Part shown: one piece after another, positions 15,209 to 23,867 of the stretch
Numbering within the stretch: the stretch's first letter is position 1
Layout: each line of letters starts with the position of its first letter
Source of the DNA: an uncultured Lachnospiraceae bacterium
GTDB lineage: Bacteria; Bacillota; Clostridia; Lachnospirales; Lachnospiraceae
Assembly (NCBI GenBank): GCA_948441955.1
Contig: CAOJQZ010000026.1
Span: forward strand, 1-30,877
Reading direction: 5' to 3'
DNA: 30,877 bases
Notes under the pieces: model-generated
Databases searched by the model: none
The model's input: the letters and a program-made list of their open reading frames with translations, nothing else
Told to the model about the DNA's origin: nothing
Program-made: the position numbers and the translations under genes

Positions 15209-15652
15209 TTATTCATTATAGCCTTTAAAAAACTCTGTTACAGCCTCCAGCATCTTCATAAGCACCGGGAGTTCCGCCTTATCAAGCTTTTTGAGGATTG
15301 CCTCTATCATCTGCCGATGGTAATCTTCATGGTGCTTATAGGCCGCCACCCCTCTGTCTGTCAGTTTCACAAGCACAACCCGGCGGTCCTTTTCGCTTCT
15401 TCTGCGTTCCACATATTTCTTATTCACCAGATTATTCATGGCAATCGTCAGAGTCCCAACCGTAATATTCAGCTTCTTTGCAATCGAGGACATGTTACAT
15501 CCGTCCCCAAGCCCTACCGCCTCAATTACATGCATATCATTATTGGTAATATCCTTAAATTCCTTCGTAATGATTGCCTCTCCCTCAAGCTTCCATATCT
15601 CATTCACTAGGCTTACAAGGACATGGTTAATCGCCTTATATTCATCCCCCAT
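15209..15652 (-). CDS. MarR-family regulator, probable FabT-like repressor of fatty acid synthesis
   Basis: 147 residues from ATG 15652, where AGGAAGGA lies 8 bases upstream; an in-frame extension to 15733 has no good start signal. The winged helix-turn-helix is MarR-type (MSSIAKKLNITVGTLTIAMNNLVNKKYVERRRSEKDRRVV, with the Asp/Arg-rich wing), flanked by dimerisation helices. FabT of Streptococcus and relatives belongs to this family and represses fab genes, helped by acyl-ACP. Here the gene is at the end of the fab/acc operon rather than at its start, with its own promoter. A FabT-type palindrome array overlaps the fabH promoter at 25020-25051, which makes the functional call likely but inferred. 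A FabT name is not assigned because DNA binding is unproven. Confidence 0.8.
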   Translation of the reverse strand: MGDEYKAINHVLVSLVNEIWKLEGEAIITKEFKDITNNDMHVIEAVGLGDGCNMSSIAKKLNITVGTLTIAMNNLVNKKYVERRRSEKDRRVVLVKLTDRGVAAYKHHEDYHRQMIEAILKKLDKAELPVLMKMLEAVTEFFKGYNE

Positions 15653-15703
15653 GCTTCTATTCCTTCCTGTCTTTTCCTTACTGCCGTCTTTGTATCTATG
15701 TTT

Positions 15704-15733
15704 ATTATACCCTTTTCCATACTTGGGAATCAA
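15704..15733 (-). promoter_or_regulatory. Promoter of the MarR-sirtuin pair
   Basis: On the minus strand TTGATT (15733-15728), an 18-base spacer and TATAAT (15709-15704). It lies in the gap after the accDA stop codon, about 52 bases before the MarR start, and would allow the regulator to be made independently of the long fab operon. Confidence 0.55.
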
Positions 15734-15740
15734 TCCTTTT

Positions 15741-17462
15741 TTACATCTTTCGAAAACGCATATACCTGTGCTCTGTCAGCTCATTTTGTGTCATATTTCC
15801 ATATTTATCCAGAAAGTTTTTTATTTCCCTTTCCAGGGAAAGCAGAACCGGCTTCATTGTTTCCCGCGTATAGGAAGGCGGCTCAGGGAATACCTTTTCC
15901 ACAATTCCCGCCTCCTGCAAATGCTCTGCCGTAAGCTTCATGACCCTTGCAGCCTCCTTTGCCTTTCTGCTGTCCTTCCATAGGATACTTGCAAATCCCT
16001 CCGGGGAAAGTATAGAATAGACCGAATTCTCAAGCATCCACACCTCGTCGGATACGGCCATAGCAAGAGCGCCGCCGCTTCCTCCTTCACCAATAATCAT
16101 TGACAGAATCGGCACTCTTAATTCCGACATTTCATACAAATTCCTTGCAATCGCCTCACCTTGCCCCCGTTCCTCCGCTTCCAGTCCGCAAAAGGCTCCG
16201 GGAGTGTCTACGAAACAGAGAACCGGACGGCCAAATTTTTCTGCCTGCCTCATGAGCCGTAACGCTTTACGGTATCCTTCCGGAGAGGGCATACCAAAAT
16301 TGCACTTGATATTTTCCTTTGTATTTCTTCCCTTTGCCTGTGCGATTACTGTTACCGGAAGACCGTGGAACCGCGCAATACCTCCGACGATCGCCCTATC
16401 GTCTGCAAACAGGCGATCTCCGCAGCACTCAGTAAAATCGGTAAACAAGCCTTCTATATAATCGCTGCCCACCGGACGATCTGCCCTTCTTGAAGCCTGC
16501 ACACGCTCCCACGCGTCTATGCCTCCGGACATGTCTTTGGGACGACATAGGCTGCTTATATCATCGCCTTCTGCTTTGTCTTCCGATTTACCCCGCATGT
16601 TACTTTTCTCATGCAGCTTCAGAATCCGCGACAGAGTTTCCTTCATCTCCTGACGTGTGATAATCCCGTCGATAAACCCGTGCTCCAGAAGGAATTCTGA
16701 ACGTTGGAAGCCCTTGGGAAGCTTCTGGCGGATGGTCTGCTCAATCACCCGGGGACCGGCAAAGCCAATCAGCGCTTTCGGCTCAGCCAGAATGATATCT
16801 CCAAGCATAGCAAAGCTTGCCGTCACGCCGCCCGTGGTAGGGTCTGTCAGGACACTGATATAAAGAAGTCCTGCGTCGCTGTGACGCTTCAGCGCCGCAG
16901 CCGTCTTTGCCATCTGCATAAGGGATACGATTCCCTCCTGCATCCTTGCACCTCCGGAGCACGCAAAAAAAATGACCGGCAGACCTTCTTTTGTGGCACG
17001 TTCCACTGCCCGCGTAATCTTCTCGCCCACAGCTTCTCCCATACTTGCCATAAGAAAGCGCCCGTCACATACGCCGACTACCGCCTTGCTCCCATTTATG
17101 CACATTTTTCCTGTAACCACAGCCTCTGTAAGCCCTGTCTTCTCCTTAAGGCCCGCAAGCTTTTCTTCATATCCTTTATACGAAAGCGGATTCCCGCCCT
17201 GAAGCTCTTTATCCCACTCCTCAAAAGTTCCCTCATCTGCCAGCATCTCGATACGCCTGCAGGCATGAACACGGAAATATCCGCCGCATTTGGAGCAGAT
17301 GTAAAAATCTCTTCTTACATCCTCCGCTATAATGGCGCTTCCGCACTTGTTACATTTCCTAAGAAGCCCTTCCGGCACCGCCGGACCTGTACGGCCCCAT
17401 GAAGTATATCCTTTTTCCCCTGAAGAACCTCTGGTTTTCTTAAACATATTATCCAGCTTCAT
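15741..17462 (-). CDS. accDA: Fused acetyl-CoA carboxylase carboxyltransferase (AccD-AccA)
   Basis: 573 residues. The N-terminal half is the beta subunit, with a four-cysteine zinc ribbon (Cys37, Cys40, Cys56, Cys59) and carboxyltransferase motifs FFACSGGARMQEG and TDPTTGGVTASFAMLGD. A linker of about 30 polar residues (near 285-315) leads to the alpha-subunit half, with FADDRAIVGGIARF, DTPGAFCGLEAEERGQGEAIA and GEGGSGGALAMAVSD. In most bacteria these are separate proteins; a single fused chain is seen in some Clostridia. It transfers the carboxyl group from carboxybiotin on AccB to acetyl-CoA, making malonyl-CoA. It is the last biosynthetic gene of the operon and follows accC by about 16 bases. 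The last part of the chain (YGNMTQNELTEHRYMRFRKM) is a hydrophilic tail. Confidence 0.94.
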   Translation of the reverse strand: MKLDNMFKKTRGSSGEKGYTSWGRTGPAVPEGLLRKCNKCGSAIIAEDVRRDFYICSKCGGYFRVHACRRIEMLADEGTFEEWDKELQGGNPLSYKGYEEKLAGLKEKTGLTEAVVTGKMCINGSKAVVGVCDGRFLMASMGEAVGEKITRAVERATKEGLPVIFFACSGGARMQEGIVSLMQMAKTAAALKRHSDAGLLYISVLTDPTTGGVTASFAMLGDIILAEPKALIGFAGPRVIEQTIRQKLPKGFQRSEFLLEHGFIDGIITRQEMKETLSRILKLHEKSNMRGKSEDKAEGDDISSLCRPKDMSGGIDAWERVQASRRADRPVGSDYIEGLFTDFTECCGDRLFADDRAIVGGIARFHGLPVTVIAQAKGRNTKENIKCNFGMPSPEGYRKALRLMRQAEKFGRPVLCFVDTPGAFCGLEAEERGQGEAIARNLYEMSELRVPILSMIIGEGGSGGALAMAVSDEVWMLENSVYSILSPEGFASILWKDSRKAKEAARVMKLTAEHLQEAGIVEKVFPEPPSYTRETMKPVLLSLEREIKNFLDKYGNMTQNELTEHRYMRFRKM

Positions 17463-17478
17463 AAATCACACCTCTGCC

Positions 17479-18825
17479 CTATACTGCACTTCCAAATCTT
17501 TGGATAAACTCTATGTCAACCTCTCCCGCCACATAGTCCGGATGATTTAAAATGGCGTACTGGTAGTCTACATTTGTATCAATCCCCTCGATAATCACCT
17601 CTCCCAGTGCGCTTCGCATCTTCCTTATGGCTTCTCCCCGGTTTTTTGCCCATACGCTGAGCTTTGCAACCATAGAGTCATAATAAGGCGGAATGGTATA
17701 TCCGCTGTAGATGGCGGAATCAATTCGTATTCCTTTGCCCCCTGGAAGATGCATGTCTCTTACAGTACCTGGCGAAGGACGAAACGCCTTTCCCGGATTC
17801 TCCGCATTAATCCGGCACTCGATGGAATGTCCGTTTATCTGCACGTCCTCCTGCTTACAGGAAAGCTTTTCACCAGAAGCGATCCGTATCTGAGCCTTGA
17901 TTAAATCCATGCCTGTCACCCACTCTGTAACTGGATGCTCAACCTGAATCCGGGTATTCATTTCCATAAAATAAAAATTTTCATTCTTCTCCAACAGGAA
18001 TTCTATGGTTCCCGCATTTGTATAACGCGCCGCTTTTGCCGCCCTTACCGCAGCCTCTCCCATCTTCCTCCGGAGCTCTTGAGAAAGAGCCGGGGACGGA
18101 GACTCTTCTATCATTTTCTGATGGTTTCTCTGGACGGAGCAGTCCCTTTCTCCTAGATGAACCACATTTCCAAAATGATCTGCCAGTATCTGAAACTCAA
18201 TATGGCGGGGACGCTGTATAAAACGCTCGATATACATCGTATTATCCCCAAATGCCATCTCTGCCTCCCTCTGTGCGGTCTGAAAGCCTGCCTCAAAATC
18301 TTCCGGCGAATGCGCCACACGCATCCCCTTCCCTCCTCCTCCGAGAGCCGCCTTTATCATAACCGGATATCCGATTTTTAAAGCCGCCTTTTCTCCGGCA
18401 TGAACCGTGCGCACAGGCTCATGGCTCCCGGGTATAATGGGAACTCCCGCCGCCTCCATGGTATTTCTCGCCTCCTGCTTATTGCCAAGGCTTTCCATAA
18501 CCTCTGGGGACGGGCCGATAAAGGTGATGCTGCACTGCTGGCAGAGAGCCGCAAATTTACTATTTTCTGATAAAAATCCAAAGCCCGGATGAATGGCGTC
18601 GGCGCCGCTTATAATGGTGGCGCTTATAATACGCTCCATACTCAGATAGCTTTCCCCGGAAGCGGCCGGACCGATACACACTGCCTCGTCTGCAAGCTTT
18701 GCATGAAGAGCTTCCCTGTCGGCCTCCGAATAAACCGCAACTGTCTCAATCCCCATTTCCCGGCAGGCCCGAATAATCCGCACTGCAATTTCACCACGGT
18801 TGGCAACTAATATCTTCCTAATCAT
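17479..18825 (-). CDS. accC: Acetyl-CoA carboxylase biotin carboxylase subunit
   Basis: 448 residues from ATG 18825. The N-terminus MIRKILVANRGEIAVRIIRA is the family start. The ATP-grasp lid loop GGGGKGMRVA, the active-site region MEMNTRIQVEHPVTEWVTG and the C-terminal INAENP...SPGTV segment are all present. The enzyme uses ATP and bicarbonate to carboxylate biotin on AccB. An in-frame GTG at 18834 overlaps the fabZ stop and would add three residues; ATG 18825 is preferred because AGGTGA is 5 bases upstream and the N-terminus then fits the family. Length is normal. It lies between fabZ and accDA in the operon. Confidence 0.94.
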   Translation of the reverse strand: MIRKILVANRGEIAVRIIRACREMGIETVAVYSEADREALHAKLADEAVCIGPAASGESYLSMERIISATIISGADAIHPGFGFLSENSKFAALCQQCSITFIGPSPEVMESLGNKQEARNTMEAAGVPIIPGSHEPVRTVHAGEKAALKIGYPVMIKAALGGGGKGMRVAHSPEDFEAGFQTAQREAEMAFGDNTMYIERFIQRPRHIEFQILADHFGNVVHLGERDCSVQRNHQKMIEESPSPALSQELRRKMGEAAVRAAKAARYTNAGTIEFLLEKNENFYFMEMNTRIQVEHPVTEWVTGMDLIKAQIRIASGEKLSCKQEDVQINGHSIECRINAENPGKAFRPSPGTVRDMHLPGGKGIRIDSAIYSGYTIPPYYDSMVAKLSVWAKNRGEAIRKMRSALGEVIIEGIDTNVDYQYAILNHPDYVAGEVDIEFIQRFGSAV

Positions 18826-18830
18826 CTCCG

Positions 18831-19271
18831 TCACCTGTCCTGTTTCTGCACGATAAAGGTAAGCTCTGCGCTTACCACTGTTTTTCCATCCACACTTGCA
18901 AGAGCCTCGCCCACACCTACAGGACCCTTCTGTTTTATAATTTTTGTCTCCAGACGTACTTTGTCGCCCGGCACAATCTTTCCTTTAAATCTACATTTAT
19001 TAATACCGCCGAAATAAACGATTTTTCCTTTATTTTCTTCGAGACTCAATATAGCGACCGCCCCTGCCTGGGCCAGCGCCTCTACGGTAAGCACCCCCGG
19101 CATAACCGGCTCCTTAGGGAAATGTCCTGCAAAAAAGTCCTCCCGGTAGGAAACACATTTATAGCCCACCGCATATTTCCCCGGCTCATAGTCCTCTATA
19201 TAATCAAGAAGAAGAAATGGATGGCGGTGGGGAATGATTTCCTGTATCTCACGAATGGTTAAATGGTTCAT
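18831..19271 (-). CDS. fabZ: 3-hydroxyacyl-ACP dehydratase FabZ
   Basis: 146 residues, the standard FabZ length. The catalytic pair is visible as His50 in FFAGHFPKEPVMPGVL and Glu64 in VEALAQAG, and the N-terminus has the usual IPHRHPFLLLD. It dehydrates 3-hydroxyacyl-ACP to trans-2-enoyl-ACP during elongation. No FabA or FabN paralogue is visible in the window, so the branch to unsaturated fatty acids, if present, must use another route or another locus. The start overlaps the accB stop by four bases (ATGA). Confidence 0.95.
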   Translation of the reverse strand: MNHLTIREIQEIIPHRHPFLLLDYIEDYEPGKYAVGYKCVSYREDFFAGHFPKEPVMPGVLTVEALAQAGAVAILSLEENKGKIVYFGGINKCRFKGKIVPGDKVRLETKIIKQKGPVGVGEALASVDGKTVVSAELTFIVQKQDR

Positions 19272-19741
19272 TGCTTCTCTCCTTTAATCCTGAATAATGG
19301 CTGGCCGTATTCTACCGGCTGCCCATTCTTTACGAATATCTCTGCCACAGTTCCACTGTACTCGCTTTCTATCTCATTCATCAGCTTCATGGCCTCTATA
19401 ATTGCAAGTGTCTGGCCTGTTTTCACACTGTCGCCGACAGATACAAAGGGCTCTGCCCCCTCGGAAGGCGCACAGTAGTATGTACCTACAAGGGGAGATG
19501 TTATAACATTTCCCTGGGAAGGCTCTGCTGAAACGCCGCTGTCTGAACCCAGAGAAGCTTCTATGGCAGAATGTACGGCAGCGTCATTCGTAAAATTCTG
19601 CTCTGTTTCCTCCAGGGACGTCTCTCCCCGGCCGGATCCCTTCTGCATACGAAGCTTGATTCCGGACGCCTCATACCTGAAGCATGTCAGATTTGAGGCA
19701 GATACTGTATTGATTAATTTGATGAGATGTTCGAATTCCAT
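19268..19741 (-). CDS. accB: Biotin carboxyl carrier protein of acetyl-CoA carboxylase
   Basis: 157 residues in the usual three parts: an N-terminal helix-forming region (about 1-35), an acidic, Ser/Glu-rich flexible linker (about 36-80) and the C-terminal biotinyl domain starting SPLVGTYYCAPSEG. The biotin attachment site is Lys119 in IIEAMKLMNEI. It carries carboxybiotin between AccC and AccDA. The gene follows fabF closely and overlaps fabZ by four bases. Confidence 0.95.
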   Translation of the reverse strand: MEFEHLIKLINTVSASNLTCFRYEASGIKLRMQKGSGRGETSLEETEQNFTNDAAVHSAIEASLGSDSGVSAEPSQGNVITSPLVGTYYCAPSEGAEPFVSVGDSVKTGQTLAIIEAMKLMNEIESEYSGTVAEIFVKNGQPVEYGQPLFRIKGEKQ

Positions 19742-19764
19742 AGCTTTCTATCCTTTCCAGCTGT

Positions 19765-21003
19765 TCAGTTCTCATATTTCTTCAGCAGGAGGGCCGCGTT
19801 ATGACCGCCGAATCCAAGAGAATTGGTAAGTACGTACTGAAGTTCCTTTTCTACTGGCGCCCCTACCGCATAGTTTAAATCGCATTCCGGATCTGTTTCT
19901 AACGTTCCCACTGTCTGATGGATAAATCTATCCTGTATGCTTTTTACACACACAACAAATTCAATACCTCCGGCTGCTCCTAAGAGATGTCCAATCATAG
20001 ACTTTGTAGAATTAATAACCACCTCTTCTGCTGCTTTCCCGAAAGCCGCCTTTATTGCCTTTGTCTCAAACAAATCATTGTGATGTGTACCTGTCCCGTG
20101 GGCGTTAATATAATCCACCTGGGAGGGGGCAATGCCGCCCTCCTCCATGGCAAGCATCATAGCCTTTGCCGCTCCTTCACCGTCCTCTGCCGGGGAGGTG
20201 ATATGAAAGGCGTCAGCCGTAGCGCCGTAGCCTGTAAGCTCTGCATAGATTCTGGCGCCTCTGTTCTTTGCATGATCCAGCTCCTCTAACACGACAATTC
20301 CTGCTCCTTCCCCAAGTACAAATCCACTTCTGTCTTTATCAAATGGGATGGATGCCCGTAGTGGATCCTGGGTGGTGGAAAGGGCCGTAAGGGCGGTAAA
20401 TCCCGCCACTCCTATGGGACAAATACAGCTTTCCGTTCCTCCGGCCAGCATAATATCTGCGTCACCATACTGGATAGCGCGGAAGGCATCGCCGATACAA
20501 TGGGTTCCCGACGCGCATGCTGTCACTACATTGGTACATTTCCCCTTAAATCCAAGCTGAATCGAAATGTTCCCTGCCGCCATATTGGATATCATAAGAG
20601 GAACCATCAGCGGATTTACTTTGGCCGGACCTCTTGAATGAATACGCTCGTTTTCCCGCTCTACCTCTTGCAGGCTTCCAATTCCTGAGCCTACAATAAC
20701 CCCTGCACGAAACGCATCCTCCTTCTCCATGTCAAGCCCCGCGTCCTCGTATGCTTCAAGGGCTGCCGCAACCGCGTACTGCGCAAATGGTTCCATGCGT
20801 CTTGCAGCTTTTATATCCATCCGCTCCTTTGCGTTAAATTCCCTGACCTCTGCCGCCAGCTTTACTTTATAATCTGAAGTATCAAACTTGGTAATCTCTC
20901 CGATTCCAACCCTTCCTGCGCGGATATTGTCCCAGAATTCCGGCACAGCATTTCCTATGGGGGTCACTGCCCCCAGACCCGTCACTACAACTTTTCTCTT
21001 CAT
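19765..21003 (-). CDS. fabF: 3-oxoacyl-ACP synthase II (FabF)
   Basis: 412 residues from ATG 21003. AAGGAGG lies 4-5 bases upstream and MKRKVVVTGLGAVTPIG is the family N-terminus; a longer in-frame reading to 21027 adds eight unconserved residues. The Cys-His-His catalytic set is Cys163 (TACASGTH), His302 (NAHGTGTHHND) and His339 (KSMIGHLLGAAGG), with Lys334 also present. It condenses malonyl-ACP with growing acyl-ACP and is the main elongation synthase. Normal length, with no sign of damage. Located between fabG and accB. Confidence 0.95.
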   Translation of the reverse strand: MKRKVVVTGLGAVTPIGNAVPEFWDNIRAGRVGIGEITKFDTSDYKVKLAAEVREFNAKERMDIKAARRMEPFAQYAVAAALEAYEDAGLDMEKEDAFRAGVIVGSGIGSLQEVERENERIHSRGPAKVNPLMVPLMISNMAAGNISIQLGFKGKCTNVVTACASGTHCIGDAFRAIQYGDADIMLAGGTESCICPIGVAGFTALTALSTTQDPLRASIPFDKDRSGFVLGEGAGIVVLEELDHAKNRGARIYAELTGYGATADAFHITSPAEDGEGAAKAMMLAMEEGGIAPSQVDYINAHGTGTHHNDLFETKAIKAAFGKAAEEVVINSTKSMIGHLLGAAGGIEFVVCVKSIQDRFIHQTVGTLETDPECDLNYAVGAPVEKELQYVLTNSLGFGGHNAALLLKKYEN

Positions 21004-21042
21004 AGCCCCTCCTTGGTTACTGTTCACTCTGCTTATAATACC

Positions 21043-21783
21043 TTACATAACCATGCCGCCGTCTACATGAAGAACCTGTCCGGTAATATAGCCTGCATCC
21101 TCTGATGCGAGAAATACTGCAGTTGCCGCCACATCCTCCGGCCTTCCAAACACGCCGAGAGGAATCTGGGCTGCGGCCGCTTCCTTTACCTTATCCGAAA
21201 GTCCGGCAGTCATATCCGTATGAATAAATCCCGGCGCTATGGCGTTTACAGTAATGCCTCTGGAAGCAAGCTCCTTTGCCGCCGTCTTTGTAAGCCCTAT
21301 CAGTCCCGCTTTTGCCGCCGCATAATTCGCCTGTCCGGCGTTTCCTGCAACACCTGCAACAGAAGAAATATTGATGATACGTCCCCTCTTCTGCCGAATC
21401 ATCTGACGAGCCGCAAAACGAATGGTGTGGAATGCACCCTTTAAATTTGTACTTATTACACGGTCAAAATCTTCCTCAGACATTTTCATCAAAAGTCCGT
21501 CCCTTGTAATTCCTGCGTTATTTACCAGAATGTCAAGCTGTCCATATTCCTTAATAATACTCTGCATGGATGCCTCACAGGCTTTATAATCTGACACATC
21601 CCACTGATAGAGAGCGGCTGCGCCGCCGGATGCTTCAATTTCCTTTTTTACCTCTTCTGCCCTGTCTCTGGAACCGTTAAAATTAATAATCACGGCCGCG
21701 CCCTGGGCCCCAAACCTCTTTGCAATTTCCCTTCCGATTCCCCTGGATGCGCCTGTAACCAGCGCTGTCTTTCCTTTTAACAT
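21043..21783 (-). CDS. fabG: 3-oxoacyl-ACP reductase FabG
   Basis: 246 residues, a classical short-chain dehydrogenase. The cofactor-binding motif TGASRGIG is at 10-17, NNAG at 88-91, and the catalytic triad Ser141, Tyr154 and Lys158 (YAAAK) is intact. The C-terminal ITGQVLHVDGGMVM is typical of FabG. It reduces 3-oxoacyl-ACP with NADPH. The start overlaps the fabD stop by seven bases, so the two are translationally coupled. A short gap separates it from fabF. Confidence 0.95.
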   Translation of the reverse strand: MLKGKTALVTGASRGIGREIAKRFGAQGAAVIINFNGSRDRAEEVKKEIEASGGAAALYQWDVSDYKACEASMQSIIKEYGQLDILVNNAGITRDGLLMKMSEEDFDRVISTNLKGAFHTIRFAARQMIRQKRGRIINISSVAGVAGNAGQANYAAAKAGLIGLTKTAAKELASRGITVNAIAPGFIHTDMTAGLSDKVKEAAAAQIPLGVFGRPEDVAATAVFLASEDAGYITGQVLHVDGGMVM

Positions 21784-22697
21784 AACTCACCTGCCACCTT
21801 TTCTACATCTGTCCATACGGAGACATTATAAACCTTTACGCCCCGGTTGATTTTCCTCATAAATCCTGCAAGCGTTTTTCCCGGACCGATTTCTATAAAT
21901 GTATCTGTTCCCTCCGCAATCATCCGCTCCATGCTCTGAAGCCATTTCACCGGAGAACTTACCTGCTGCATTAGAAGATTCTTTGTTCTTCCGATATCCT
22001 CCACCCGCTCTGCAAGGACATTGGTTATATACGGAATCTGAAGAGGAAAGAATGTTGTTTTTTCAAGCTCCTTTGAAAGCTCTTGGCCTGCCGGAATCAA
22101 TAGGGGCGAATGAAACGGCCCGCTGACATTCAGCATAGCTGTCCGTTTCGCCCCTGCCGCCTTTAGTTCTTCTGCCGCATTTTCCACAGAAGTCTTTTTT
22201 CCAGTAATGACAATCTGCCCCGGACAATTATAGTTGGCAATGGACACTCCGTTTCGCCCTTCAAGAATTCCCTCTATCTTTTCTGTTTCCATACCCATCA
22301 CCGCGCACATAGCACCCTCTCCTGCAGGAACCGTGTTCTGCATCAATATCCCTCTCTTACGGACAAGGCGTATCGCATCCAGCTCTGTCATACCGCCTGC
22401 TACCGCTATAGCCGCATATTCTCCCAGACTTAAGCCTGCAGTCATATCCGGCCTGATTCCCCGTTCCAAAAGAACCCTTGTCATAGCTAAGCAGGTGGTC
22501 ACAAGAGCCGCCTGAGTGTACTCTGTCAGATCAAGAAGCCCATTTTCCTCAAAGCAGAGAGCCTTCATGTCAAATCCAAGGGCTTTTCCTGCCTCATCAT
22601 ACAAAGCCCTTACTGCTGCACTGTTTTCATAAAAGTCCGCGCCCATGCCGGCCTTCTGCGCCCCCTGTCCCGGATATAGAAATGCCACATTACGCAT
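21777..22697 (-). CDS. fabD: Malonyl-CoA:ACP S-malonyltransferase FabD
   Basis: 306 residues. The active-site Ser90 lies in GLSLGEYAA, the partner His196 in SGPFHSPLL, and the N-terminus has FLYPGQGAQKAGMG, all standard for FabD. It moves malonyl groups from CoA to ACP and so supplies extender units to FabH and FabF. It overlaps the fabK stop by eight bases and the fabG start by seven, a compact arrangement typical of Firmicutes fab operons. Confidence 0.95.
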   Translation of the reverse strand: MRNVAFLYPGQGAQKAGMGADFYENSAAVRALYDEAGKALGFDMKALCFEENGLLDLTEYTQAALVTTCLAMTRVLLERGIRPDMTAGLSLGEYAAIAVAGGMTELDAIRLVRKRGILMQNTVPAGEGAMCAVMGMETEKIEGILEGRNGVSIANYNCPGQIVITGKKTSVENAAEELKAAGAKRTAMLNVSGPFHSPLLIPAGQELSKELEKTTFFPLQIPYITNVLAERVEDIGRTKNLLMQQVSSPVKWLQSMERMIAEGTDTFIEIGPGKTLAGFMRKINRGVKVYNVSVWTDVEKVAGELC

Positions 22698-23628
22698 CAG
22701 TCATCCGTCCTTTCATAAGCTCATTCGTTTCCCTTACAAGCTTTTCAATCAATTCCCTGCAGGACATTCTCTCTTTTACCATGCCTGCAATCTGTCCTGC
22801 CATAACGCTTCCGGTTTTTATATCACCGTCCACCACGGCTCTTCTTAAACCGCCCAGGGTAAGCTCCTCCAGCTCCTCAAAGCCTGCCCCCTTATTTTCC
22901 ATCTCCAGATACTGCTTTGTCATATCATTTCTAAGGGCGCGTACCGGATGTCCGGTGGTTCTCCCGGTTACCCGGGAGTCAATATCCTTTGCCTTAATAA
23001 TTCTTTCCTTGTAATTTTCGTGTACCTGACACTCGTCTGTCACAATAAAATGCGTTCCCATCTGTACGCCTTCGGCTCCCAGCATGAATGCCGCCGCAAT
23101 TCCTCTTCCGTCTGCGATACCGCCTGCAGCAATGACCGGGATGTTTACGGCGTCCGCAGCTTGGGGAACAAGGGTCATTGTAGTGCTCTCGCCAATATGT
23201 CCTCCGGCCTCGCAGCCCTCTGCAACGACGGCATCAGCGCCGCACCGCTCCATACGCCTTGCCAGCGCTATGGAAGCTATCACAGGAATCACCTTAATTC
23301 CTGCATCCTTCCACATTTTCATATATTTCTCCGGGCTCCCGGCTCCGGTAGTTACCACCTTTACATTTTCCTCTGCAATTACTTTTGCCACATCGTCCGC
23401 ATAAGGACTCATGAGCATAATATTAACGCCAAAGGGCTTATCTGTCCGCCTTTTTGCTTCTCTCACCTGTTCTCTCACCCACTCTGCCGGGGCGCTTGCC
23501 GCTCCGATAAGGCCTAAGCCTCCGGCTTCTGAAACCGCTGCTGCCAGATGGTATTCCGCTGCCCACGCCATGCCGCCCTGAATAATTGGATATTCTATTC
23601 CTAACAGGCTGCTTACTCTTGTCTTCAT
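22690..23628 (-). CDS. fabK: Enoyl-ACP reductase II (FabK), FMN-dependent
   Basis: 312 residues from ATG 23628, with GGGAG about 9 bases upstream; an in-frame TTG two codons earlier is unlikely. The TIM-barrel flavoprotein motifs of the 2-nitropropane-dioxygenase superfamily are present: PIIQGGMAWA, NIMLMSPYADDV and VAEGCEAGGHIGE, where His144 matches the conserved His of pneumococcal FabK, plus the phosphate-binding AAGGIADGRGIAAAF. Its place between acpP and fabD supports FabK over a nitronate monooxygenase. It does the final reduction of the elongation cycle. FabI is not seen in the window, so this is probably the main enoyl reductase, which would imply insensitivity to triclosan-type inhibitors. 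Confidence 0.93.
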   Translation of the reverse strand: MKTRVSSLLGIEYPIIQGGMAWAAEYHLAAAVSEAGGLGLIGAASAPAEWVREQVREAKRRTDKPFGVNIMLMSPYADDVAKVIAEENVKVVTTGAGSPEKYMKMWKDAGIKVIPVIASIALARRMERCGADAVVAEGCEAGGHIGESTTMTLVPQAADAVNIPVIAAGGIADGRGIAAAFMLGAEGVQMGTHFIVTDECQVHENYKERIIKAKDIDSRVTGRTTGHPVRALRNDMTKQYLEMENKGAGFEELEELTLGGLRRAVVDGDIKTGSVMAGQIAGMVKERMSCRELIEKLVRETNELMKGRMTDA

Positions 23629-23642
23629 ATGCAAAATCTCCC

Positions 23643-23867
23643 TTATTTGTGGACTTCAATATATTCCATAACGTCCCCGACTGTTGACATATTCTCTAAA
23701 TCCTCACTTGGAATTTCAATCCCAAATTCCTCCTCCATTGCCATGACCAACTCGAAAAGGTCTAAGGAATCAATTCCCAGATCCTCTTTAAAGGAAGAGC
23801 CTTCTGTTACTCCGTCGGTGTTGATGTCAAGATTATCTGCGATTAATTTTTTTAAAGTTTCTAACAT
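23643..23867 (-). CDS. acpP: Acyl carrier protein
   Basis: 74 residues, acidic, four-helix shape. The phosphopantetheine attachment Ser34 lies in the motif GIDSLDLFELV. The start at 23867 is fixed by AGGAG directly upstream and by the family N-terminus; a longer in-frame reading to 23948 encodes a Lys-rich stretch that does not belong to ACP. It carries all acyl intermediates of the pathway. The start overlaps the end of the unusually long fabH frame by seven bases. Confidence 0.95.
   Translation of the reverse strand: MLETLKKLIADNLDINTDGVTEGSSFKEDLGIDSLDLFELVMAMEEEFGIEIPSEDLENMSTVGDVMEYIEVHK

Noticed and set aside
15438..15983. Long plus-strand frames opposite the MarR gene and accDA
   Set aside because: Antisense shadows of well conserved genes; no ribosome binding sites or family features.
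16704..17402. 232-codon plus-strand frame opposite accDA
   Set aside because: It mirrors the coding constraint of the carboxyltransferase gene; the translation has no recognisable domain.
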